From contig NC_007908.1 of the NCBI RefSeq assembly GCF_000013605.1, positions 3,348,001-3,412,000 on the forward strand: a DNA stretch of 64,000 nucleotides, in the 5' to 3' direction. Origin of the DNA: Rhodoferax ferrireducens T118 (lineage in GTDB: Bacteria; Pseudomonadota; Gammaproteobacteria; Burkholderiales; Burkholderiaceae_C). Positions 41,873 through 50,142 of the stretch are shown here, in pieces. How positions within the stretch are numbered: the stretch's first letter is position 1; each line of letters opens with the position of its first letter. The position numbers were made by a program, and so were the translations under genes. Below the pieces are notes generated by a model. The model was given only the letters and a program-made list of their open reading frames with translations. It was not told the DNA's origin and did no database searches.

Positions 41873-42115
41873 TCAGCGCCGAGGCACGGGCTCCATCGGT
41901 GGCGCCTGCCCGCCCTGGGCAGCCAGGCGCTCTCTGGCCAGCGCCTTGCCTGCGGCCCGCAAGCCCGCCGCCAGCAGCAACGGCTTGGCCTGATCCTCGG
42001 TGAGCTTGCCGCTTTTGATTTCGGCTTCAATTTGCTCAATCTCCGGACTAGAGAGGGTTTGGACGTCATTGAGCCAAGCCGGCGGCGTAGTATTAAGCAT
42101 CGACCCCTTTACCAT
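41873..42115 (-). CDS. small hypothetical protein, helical
   Basis: This is an 80-residue protein from MVKGSMLNTTPPAWLNDVQTL. SSPEIEQIEAEIKSGKLTEDQAKPLLLAAGLRAAGKALARERLAAQ is a regular helical segment with a SHOCT-like KSGKLTEDQ turn. A possible alternative start lies five codons later. No function is known; its location between XRE and the repeat region suggests a plasmid accessory gene. Confidence 0.5.
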   Translation of the reverse strand: MVKGSMLNTTPPAWLNDVQTLSSPEIEQIEAEIKSGKLTEDQAKPLLLAAGLRAAGKALARERLAAQGGQAPPMEPVPRR

Positions 42116-45069
42116 TGTTGCGCTTAGTGCGCAATGGAAACCGGGTGTGCCCCAGGCCCCAAACCGCCCCGAAAAACAGCTCGCCCATCCCGAAATTCGC
42201 ACGCAGGTATCGGGCGAAGCGGGAGCATCTTGCGCGGGAAACCCAATAGGCGCAGTCCATTACTAAAAAAACAATGGTATTGATCCCCGGTTTCCGTTTG
42301 CGTTTTGCCGGGCAAAGCCTCACGCCAGGGTTTGCCGACGGGCACCAAAACGTCGCCTGAGGCATTAGAAAATGATGCGGGAGTCCGGCTTCGGCTGTTC
42401 AACCTGGTCGGACTTCGTTCGCACCGCACAGCGCAAACCGGTCTCCGTTTCCCCAACATCCCCGCATCGGCTGCCGTTCGCCCGCCCACCAGCGGCTCAC
42501 TTACGTCGTCGCCCTGGCCACCACCAACATCATCCCCAGCTTCAGCCGCCAAACGAACCGCCAAAATTACATACACCTATGCAGGCCCAATTCGTTGCCT
42601 TGAAACAACTTATCGCCGTAATCAACGGCCAATTTATCCGCCAAATAAACCGCCAAATCACCCCCCTCAATAACCGAATGGCCCGCGCGAAGCGGGCAGC
42701 GCTAGGCCTCAAACCCAAAAAGGCGCAGCCCATCACCAAAAGAATAATGGTATTCGCGGATTCGTTCGCCCAAAAACTGGCATTGCCCCAACAGCCCCGC
42801 GCCCAAAAGACACTGACCAGCTCTCGCCAAAGCCCCGCACCAGCCTGCCCGCCACACCCAATTTCTCGATCAAACAGCGGCCCATCAGAGCCTCAGCCGG
42901 CCCGCCCAACACCATTCACCCGCATGGACAGCGCGAAGCGGTCAGCCTCAACGCGCGCTCAAAATAACAAAAAACTACCACCAAAAAAATAGTCTTTGGC
43001 AATTCTCTCGGTCGAGCTGCCCCCAGTGCCGCCGCGCGTCATGCCTGAAATTCGCTGGATTAAGCGCCTCCCATCGCGCCAATACCTGAAAAATCCAGTA
43101 TTAATCCCCGCCGCTCAGCTACCGCTCACCCCGTCCCCGTGCATCGTCTAAACCCCGCGCCAGGATGGCAATGCACCCCAAACCACTCCACCAGCGCACG
43201 CCTAGCGCCGCGTTTCGCCAGCAAGCTGGGGAAAAAGGCGGGAGAAAAAGCTCAACTTGAACACAACACGCGATCGGCCTCTGCGGCCGCAATACCGTTC
43301 CACTCAAGGAGAAGGCAGGACAGCCGACCGCCCGCGTAGCCCCTTTTCCCGGGAGGCCGCAGCGCCAGCGCAGGCCGAGCGGGTGAGCAAAACCACACTC
43401 AAAAAAGACGTTCGCCAGCGCCAGGCCGAGGCCAGATCCACCGGATCGCCGCCTCAGCCCCAGCGAATAATCCCCCCGCACCAGCACCAAAACACCACTC
43501 AAACCCGCGCCAAACCAAGCCCCACACCCGCAAAACCTGCCGCATGCTCACCATGCGCACCCCACATTTCAGGATCAGCCAGAAGCCCCCCCCGAGCAAG
43601 CCCCGCGCCAGCCGCTCCGGGCGTGTTTCACGATGCAAAACCCCGCGCCTGCGCAGCCCAATTGCGCCACGCCCGGGGTGAACTTCGCGCTTTGTGAACG
43701 CTGAGCCGGGGCCAGCTTTGAGTTGTTTGCGCCTCGCGGGATGCTATTCACCGCTTGAACATCATCGAGCCAGCATGCCAAGCCCCTCGCCTTGGGCCTG
43801 GCGCAGCCCCTTGCGGGGGGCTTACTTCGAGCTTTGCCAACGCGCCAACAGCGCTTTGCGAACGCTGTGAACTGCGCTCCGCCAGGCACGCAAACGCAGC
43901 CCAGGGCTTCCTGCCCCCAGTGGTTTTCCCAAGGGGTCCGGGAGAATGCGGCTGAGCGCCGCAGGGGTCCACCCAAGAGGAGGGGAGGACAGCCGCTCGC
44001 GTGGCTCTTAGCCAGGGAGGCCGCAGCGTCAGCGCAGGCCGAGGGGGAGCGGATTCGCGATCAAAAACGTCTTCGCCAGCGCACAGCCTGAGGCCAGGAT
44101 CCCACGGGATCCCACGGGATTCGCCGGCTCTGGCCCAGCGATTAGAGCCCCGCGCGAGCACCAAGTGAAGCGAAAACACGCACAACCTGCTCACCTGCGC
44201 AGCCCAAACCGTGCAGAAGCAGCCCCGCGCCTGGCCCGCAAAGCCTCACGCCAGCTCGCCACAGCAGCCCCAGGCCAGCCCCAAAGCCCCGCGCCCGCGC
44301 ATGCAAAAGCCCCACGCCTGACCCCCTGGAAAGGCCCTATCTGCGTGCAGAAGGAGCCCCGCGCTGGCCAGCAAAGCGCTCCGCCTGGCACGCAGAAACA
44401 GCCCCGCGTCTGGGGCCACTGCGCTTTGTGACCCTGCAAATACCGCATCGCCAGCGCAGCAAATCGCACCTCGCCAGCTTGCTCCTACAGCCCCTTGCGA
44501 GGGGCTTTGGGCTGTGCCGCTGATGAGGGGTTGTTTGGGCGAGGGGCGCGGGTGGCTGAGGTGAATGCCGGGGATCGAGTGACGGCGGGCTGAGAAAGCT
44601 GCGGTGAAAGTCGAGGAAATGGTGGCCAGAAAAGAGAGGCTGGCTAGCCCCAAAAGGGACGCTGTGGCGCAGCCGACAGTGGGCCGCAAGGGGGGAGGTG
44701 TTGGCTAGCAATGATGGTGAAACGACCGGGAAGTTGTGAGACGCAGGGGGATGTTGGCCAGTGGGTTGTGGCTTCTGGCTGATCCGCTTTTGGGGAAGGT
44801 TTAAGGGGATTTGAGGCGGTTCTGGGAGGCTGAAGGGGGTGGGTTGAGGCCCGAGGTGGCGGAGAGGGTCAAAAGAGGCCTGAAAGAGTGGCTCCCGAGC
44901 ACAGTAGCCGCGGTTTTTTGGGGGTACCAGTGCGGGGCATCGCGATCCCCCGGGCGCAGGGGTCGCTTCATTGTGGAAAGTGCTGTTTTAGTCCGCTTTT
45001 CGGTCCCATTAAACTGCCGCGTCTCTTTGGGCTATACGTTGGTATGTCGATTACCAAAGCGAGCTCCAG
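42116..45069. repeat. GC-rich degenerate repeat region without convincing genes
   Basis: About 3 kb. AGCCCCGCGC-like motifs recur at least ten times (around 42801, 43605, 43635, 44146, 44221, 44285, 44354, 44405), often followed by CAAAGC and CACGCC. A second family (GGCGCAGYCCATYAC then AATGGTATT) appears near 42252 and 42723, with a weaker third near 43067. Hairpins of the type AGCCCC-TTGCGA-GGGGCT occur near 43801 and 44490. The open frames here are low-complexity Pro/Ala/Arg strings on both strands and I do not accept them as genes. Confidence 0.6.
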
Positions 45070-45936
45070 ATGCGAAACCAATATCAAAACCAAAGCCGGG
45101 CTGTAAAACCCGCGCCACAAACGTCCGAGCAGCATCTCGCCCAACTCGCCCAGGCGCGCCGAATTAAGGACATCCGGTTTCCAGGGCAAAGCCCCAGTCA
45201 GCGCGCCGAAGACAAACTCGTCAAGGCGCTGAACTGGGTTTACAGATGGGGCTGGTCGAGCGCCAAGACCCTTGAACGCGTTGGCGGCGGCACACACTCC
45301 GGACTAGCGGCGCGCTTGGTGCGCGCCAAGTATCTCGAAGCCACGCGCACCGAAAGCGGGCTTGCTCAAAAAGACTTGCCATCACACATCCTGACCTTGA
45401 CCTCAGACGGGCTGGCGAGGATTCAACGAGAGCGCGATATCCTGCTGCCCTACTCCACCGACCCAGCGAAGGTGCGCCAGGACCAGCTGCGTCACTACCA
45501 GATGGCGCAGACGCTCACGATCGAGGCGCTGCATGCGCAAAAGATTGAGGCATACAGCGTCGAGAAAGAGATGGCAGAGGTGTCGTCCGACGGGGTGAAG
45601 CAACCCGACATCTTCTGGGTACTGCAAGGTGGCGCTGGTGCCGCCGTCGAAATCGAACTAAATCCCAAGTGGGGTCGCGCCATGGATGTGTTTGTGCGCG
45701 GTTGCGTCTCGGCGTTGACGCCAGCGCGCGGCCAGCCGGCGCGGTTCGACTTTATCTTCATCATCAGCGACTCAAACGCGCTCCTCAAGCGCTACAGCGC
45801 CGCGCTCGGCGCAGGCAGCACGTATGAGCTTTGGAAAAAGGATGCGAGCGGGCACATTCTCAGGATCAAAGACTCAGCACAGCGCGTCTGCGCAGAAGTC
45901 GCTGAGAAAGTCTTGTACCGCAATTTTAGCGATTGA
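45070..45936 (+). CDS. replication-relaxation-like plasmid protein
   Basis: This is a 288-residue protein. An N-terminal winged-helix-like part (EDKLVKALNWVYRWGWSSAKTLERVGGGTHSGLAARLVRAKYLEA, ~46-90) is followed by a central QPDIFWVLQGGAGAAVEIELNPKW (~178-201), which has the D-x-E-x-E arrangement of plasmid replication-relaxation and related nuclease-fold proteins. The rest is a plain alpha/beta C-terminus. Homologues usually accompany mobilisable plasmids. The family assignment is by pattern only. Confidence 0.5.
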   Translation: MRNQYQNQSRAVKPAPQTSEQHLAQLAQARRIKDIRFPGQSPSQRAEDKLVKALNWVYRWGWSSAKTLERVGGGTHSGLAARLVRAKYLEATRTESGLAQKDLPSHILTLTSDGLARIQRERDILLPYSTDPAKVRQDQLRHYQMAQTLTIEALHAQKIEAYSVEKEMAEVSSDGVKQPDIFWVLQGGAGAAVEIELNPKWGRAMDVFVRGCVSALTPARGQPARFDFIFIISDSNALLKRYSAALGAGSTYELWKKDASGHILRIKDSAQRVCAEVAEKVLYRNFSD

Positions 45937-45963
45937 AGTGCGCTGGCGCTGGAGTCGCCGAGT

Positions 45964-45999
45964 TGGAGTACGACCTGGAGTACGGGTTGGAGTACAGGT
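45964..45999 (+). repeat. three tandem 12-bp repeats
   Basis: TGGAGTACGACC, TGGAGTACGGGT and TGGAGTACAGGT follow one another directly, 28 bases after the preceding stop codon. The surrounding 45937-46370 has no gene and must hold the promoter of the sigma-factor operon. Confidence 0.7.
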
Positions 46000-46370
46000 T
46001 GGCGAACGAAACCGCGGCTCAACCAGCCGGCGCTCTTGCGCCTCGATTTCTTGACGCGCCTGCCGAATCGTTCATTATATTTTTGAATGAACCTCTGATG
46101 CCAACCGCATTGGCCGTATGACATGCCATGGTTCTATTTGGCTATGCGCGTGGTCATTCGTATCAAACGCTCAATACTTGCCAAAATGCGCAGGTAGCTA
46201 GGCATCCGACCCTGTAGAATTTGCAACAGTTCAAACTCAAAAAGAGCCAAAATGGCCGCAGGGATTCCTACGCCGCTTGGCCTTGGCCAGCGCTTTGAAA
46301 CGGGGGGTGGAGGCACCTTCCAGGGACACTTAAAGACCGCCGCAATGGCGATCCGGATGCAGGCGCGCGC

Positions 46371-48623
46371 GTGAAGGACTTCGCTATTCATGAAGCCCTT
46401 CCACTGAGCCAATTTCTCAGATTGGCCGTCGACGAAGACTCGATGGGGGCATACAGTCCACCCGTGCCAGACTCCGAAAAGACCCAACATGATGGCGTGG
46501 ACGGCGGAGTCTTTGATTTCGCAGGCTGGGAAGCAGAGGTAGAACCACCGCTTCCCAAAGGCGACCCTACGCTAGCTGAGGCGGCCCGTGAACTGCAAAG
46601 CACAATCTCCAAACACCAGCCCATCGACAAATCCACCGATTGGGAAGACTTTGAGGCATACCTACCCGAGCGGGCGTCTCCCCTGCCAGGCGCAAACGAC
46701 GCTGATGCGCGCGAACGGCTTCGCCTCGTCCTTCTTCGCGCCATCCGGGAAGGCAGCGTACCGGACGCTTCAATCGAGGACCTTTCGCTAGGCGACGACG
46801 GCATTCCCAACGTGGAGGCCTGCTCCCTCTTGCGCATGGTGATCAATGACGTTGGCGCCGAGACCGACGATCGATTCGAATATTGCACCCCGGACGAAAG
46901 CTTTGAGGTGGTCGTCGCGCCGGAAATGACCCCAGACGAAGAGGACACGGTCACCGAGGCGCTGGCTTTCATAGACAACTTGGCGGAGCGACGCAATGAT
47001 CCCCTGCGCATCTATCAAAAGGAGTTTCAGAATGCCACACTGCTCACCGCTGATGAAGAAGTCGCCCTGGGACAAGGCATGGAACGCGGCGTACAACAAG
47101 CGCTCGATGCCCTGGCGGTGTGGCCCTCTGGCATTGGCGCCGTGTTGGATGCCGTTCACATGGTCAAATCCGAGGCAAAACCGCTGCGTTGGCTGTCCTC
47201 TGGTCCGCGAGCCGAGCTGCAAGACATTGAAATTTCATCAAATGCAGAACCTGCTGCTGATTCTGTTTTGTCGGTGGAGGGAATCGGCACAGACGACGAA
47301 AGCGACTCCCAGTTTGGTCATGACGCGCACGAATCAACCGACGAACTGTCCGAGCTCCTTTCCAATGCTGAGCTCTTGTCGGGACTCGATTTCGACGGGG
47401 CTCTAAGCAGCGATGGTTGGAACTCGAGGCGAAAAGCACTCGCATCGCTTGGCTTATCCCGAGGTTTCCTGCTTGAATTGGCGGACTTTGAACAGCTCGA
47501 AGTGCAAGAATCCGCGATTGAATTTTCGCAGGCGATGCAGGCATATCGGCAAGCCCGCGATCAAATGGTCATCGCCAACTTGAAACTCGTGCTGTTCATT
47601 GCAAAGAAATACCTATATAGCGGGCAACCATTGGACGATCTGCTCCAGGAGGGGAACATCGGACTTATCAAGGCTGTTGACCGCTACGACTGGCGCAGGG
47701 GCTTCAAGCTCTCTACCTATGCCACGTGGTGGATTCGCCAACAGGTTGGCCGCTACGTCGCCGATAAAAGCAAAACGATCCGCCTGCCAGTCCACGTATA
47801 CGTGAAGACCCAGCAGATCGCACACGCCGCCCATGCCATTGAACTGGCGACTGGGCGCATGCCTACGATCGAAGAAATTGCGAAAAAGATGGAAATGCCT
47901 GCGAGCAAGGTGGCGCCTCTCGCCCTCGCAATCCCTGAGCCGCTGCCGATACACGACGTAGATGTGGACAGTCTCATCGCCATTGACGCGCAAGACAACT
48001 ACGTCGCCAGAGACCCCATGGACATCGTGTCCGACAGTCAGTTGATTGGCTCCATCGACCGATTTTTGGCAACGCTAAAACCCAAGGATGAACAAGTTTT
48101 GCGCTTGCGTTTTGGCATCGGAGCGCATGAGGCCATGACGTTGGAGGAAATCGGCACCCGCCTAGAGGTTACGCGGGAACGCATTCGCCAAATCGAGGCG
48201 AAGGCCATATGTCATTTGAAACACCCTGCCCGCTTGGAACGCCTTTTGCGCGACCTCAACGGCACCCCACCGCCAAAGCGCGAAGAGATCGAAACTGAAT
48301 CGATCGAATCCGACGACGCAACGGACAGCAAGCCACCTTCGACACCAGTCAGTTCTTCGGCAGCAAGACTGCAGCCAGTCACCCAGTCCGCAAAAGCGGT
48401 TCCACGTCCAGAGCGCATTCAGTCCACCGTGCCGACGATTCTCGACAAAGTTTTGGCCATGGCCGCGGTTCTCGGGTTTACCGTGGAAGACGAGCGCGAT
48501 GGCAAATCCGGGAGAGTGTGGGTCAACATTCTCGAAACCCCGAACATTCACTCCCGCAAACTGGTTCGAAAAATGCTGGACTTGGGATTTGAATTCTGGC
48601 CAGGGAAAGGTTATTGGAGATGA
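46371..48623 (+). CDS. sigma-70-family RNA polymerase sigma factor heading the Mza-like operon
   Basis: This is a 750-residue protein with a GTG start (first ATG at 46443). An acidic N-terminus (~1-215) has no known domain. Region 1.2 DPLRIYQKEFQNATLLTADEEVALG starts at ~217. Region 2 contains QMVIANLKLVLFIAKKYLYSG and LLQEGNIGLIKAVDRYDWRRGFKLSTYATWWIRQQVGRYV (~423-462). Region 3 (PTIEEIAKKMEMP) and region 4.2 (MTLEEIGTRLEVTRERIRQIEAKAICHL, ~587-614) follow. A ~130-residue extra C-terminus ends LGFEFWPGKGYWR. It overlaps the GHKL gene by 4 bases. A sigma-like first gene is, as I recall, part of mzaABCDE. It could direct transcription of the operon or have been recruited as a DNA-opening or sensing module. 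Confidence 0.88.
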   Translation: MKDFAIHEALPLSQFLRLAVDEDSMGAYSPPVPDSEKTQHDGVDGGVFDFAGWEAEVEPPLPKGDPTLAEAARELQSTISKHQPIDKSTDWEDFEAYLPERASPLPGANDADARERLRLVLLRAIREGSVPDASIEDLSLGDDGIPNVEACSLLRMVINDVGAETDDRFEYCTPDESFEVVVAPEMTPDEEDTVTEALAFIDNLAERRNDPLRIYQKEFQNATLLTADEEVALGQGMERGVQQALDALAVWPSGIGAVLDAVHMVKSEAKPLRWLSSGPRAELQDIEISSNAEPAADSVLSVEGIGTDDESDSQFGHDAHESTDELSELLSNAELLSGLDFDGALSSDGWNSRRKALASLGLSRGFLLELADFEQLEVQESAIEFSQAMQAYRQARDQMVIANLKLVLFIAKKYLYSGQPLDDLLQEGNIGLIKAVDRYDWRRGFKLSTYATWWIRQQVGRYVADKSKTIRLPVHVYVKTQQIAHAAHAIELATGRMPTIEEIAKKMEMPASKVAPLALAIPEPLPIHDVDVDSLIAIDAQDNYVARDPMDIVSDSQLIGSIDRFLATLKPKDEQVLRLRFGIGAHEAMTLEEIGTRLEVTRERIRQIEAKAICHLKHPARLERLLRDLNGTPPPKREEIETESIESDDATDSKPPSTPVSSSAARLQPVTQSAKAVPRPERIQSTVPTILDKVLAMAAVLGFTVEDERDGKSGRVWVNILETPNIHSRKLVRKMLDLGFEFWPGKGYWR

Positions 48624-50128
48624 CACAAAAGACACGCAACGCGCCTCCGCGAGCCAATGCCATGCTCGAAGCCTTGCGGGGCTTAGGCTACTCGACTGCC
48701 GCCGCGCTGGCCGACATCATCGACAACAGCATCTCAGCGGGAGCAAGCGAGGCTCGACTCGATTTCGCATGGAACGGTGCCACAAGCCGCATTTCAGTCC
48801 TGGACGACGGGCGTGGAATGACCGATGCCGAGCTCGAAAGCGCCATGACCTTGGGCGACAAGAACCCACTCGATGCGCGCGCCTCCCACGACCTTGGCCG
48901 GTTTGGCATGGGAATGAAGACCGCATCCTTTTCTCAGTGCCGCCGCTTGACTGTGGCTACTGTGAAAGACGGCGACACTAGCTGCCTGCGGTGGGACTTG
49001 ACGGAACTGGCGGCGCATCCCGACAGCGGATGGCTCATGCATGAAGGCGCGGCCAATGGGTCTGAGCAGTTCCTCGCCCCGCTCCACGGCAAAGCGTATG
49101 GAACCCTGGTTCTTTGGGAAACACTTGATCGGATCGTCTCGACAGGCTATACGGTCGACGACTACCTAGCGCTCATCGACGAAGTGCAGGCGCACCTCGC
49201 CATGGTGTTCCATCGACTTATCCAAGGGCCTCGTCCAAAGCTCCGGCTGTTCATCCAAGAGCGAGCCATCGCCCCATGGGATCCGTTCATGGCGGGACAC
49301 CTCGCCACTTGGAGCTCCCCCGTCGCAAGAAAGCCGACACCCGATGGGGTCGTCGAAGTCGAATGCCATGTCCTTCCACACAAGGACAAATTGTCCGATG
49401 ACGAGTGGAAGCGTTGCGCAGGGCCGAACGGTTGGACGGCCCAGCAAGGTTTTTACGTCTATCGCAATGAGCGGCTTCTCTTGGCTGGTGGCTGGCTTGG
49501 ACTTGGTCCCAGCAAGGCGTGGAATCGCGAAGAGGCCCATCGGCTTGCCAGAATCCGCCTCGACATACCTAACACCGCCGACGCCGCGTGGAAGATCGAC
49601 ATCAAGAAATCAACCGCCCGGCCACCCGTGGCGTTGCGGCCTTGGTTGACCACGCTGGCGGAAGACACACGCGACCGAGCGCGCAAGGTCTTCGCCTATC
49701 GGGGATCACCGACCCCAAGCCCAACGGGCACACTCTTGGAGCAAGCATGGCGCGTCGACCACACGGCGACTGGCGCCCGATACCGGATAGACGACAAGCA
49801 TCCTGCCGTCTCTGCCGTCCTCGAAGGCGCCGGGCCGCTTTTGCCGATGGTGAAAGCCATGCTCAGGGTCATTCAAGAAACCGTGCCGGTGCAGCGCATC
49901 TGGCTCGACACGGCGGAGAACAAAGAGACGCCGCGAACGGCTTTTGCAGGCGAGGCGCCAGAAGCCGTGATGGGGGTCATGCGCACCATTTACAACGACA
50001 TGGTCGGGCGGCGCGGCATGACCCCTGACCTCGCCAAACGCGCTCTTTTGTCCACTGAGCCATTTCAGAACTTTCCAGTGCTTGTCGCGAATCTTTCAGC
50101 TTCCGACACCTTCAACAACCCACAGTAA
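48620..50128 (+). CDS. GHKL ATPase (MutL/MORC-like) of the Mza-like operon
   Basis: This is a 502-residue protein from the ATG at 48620, which overlaps the sigma stop codon (ATGA). The Bergerat fold is clear: LADIIDNSISAGA (N-box, ~29-41), VLDDGRGM (G1, ~60-67) and HDLGRFGMGMKTASFSQ (G2, ~91-107). Homologues are the MutL/MORC-type ATPases described in bacterial restriction-modification-like clusters together with Z1 proteins. It is expected to clamp or remodel DNA with the Z1 helicase and nucleases downstream. The C-terminal half has no MutL endonuclease motif that I can see. Confidence 0.88.
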   Translation: MTQKTRNAPPRANAMLEALRGLGYSTAAALADIIDNSISAGASEARLDFAWNGATSRISVLDDGRGMTDAELESAMTLGDKNPLDARASHDLGRFGMGMKTASFSQCRRLTVATVKDGDTSCLRWDLTELAAHPDSGWLMHEGAANGSEQFLAPLHGKAYGTLVLWETLDRIVSTGYTVDDYLALIDEVQAHLAMVFHRLIQGPRPKLRLFIQERAIAPWDPFMAGHLATWSSPVARKPTPDGVVEVECHVLPHKDKLSDDEWKRCAGPNGWTAQQGFYVYRNERLLLAGGWLGLGPSKAWNREEAHRLARIRLDIPNTADAAWKIDIKKSTARPPVALRPWLTTLAEDTRDRARKVFAYRGSPTPSPTGTLLEQAWRVDHTATGARYRIDDKHPAVSAVLEGAGPLLPMVKAMLRVIQETVPVQRIWLDTAENKETPRTAFAGEAPEAVMGVMRTIYNDMVGRRGMTPDLAKRALLSTEPFQNFPVLVANLSASDTFNNPQ

Positions 50129-50142
50129 CAAGGACCTCCGCC

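Noticed and set aside
42372..42992. 206-codon plus-strand open frame
   Set aside because: Its Pro/Thr/Arg/Gln-rich low-complexity translation lies in a repeat region with equally open frames on other strands; no ribosome-binding site.
44246..44711. Minus-strand open frames of 124-147 codons
   Set aside because: They overlap each other in different frames, are Ala/Arg/Gly/Cys-rich, and sit on the AGCCCCGCGC repeats.
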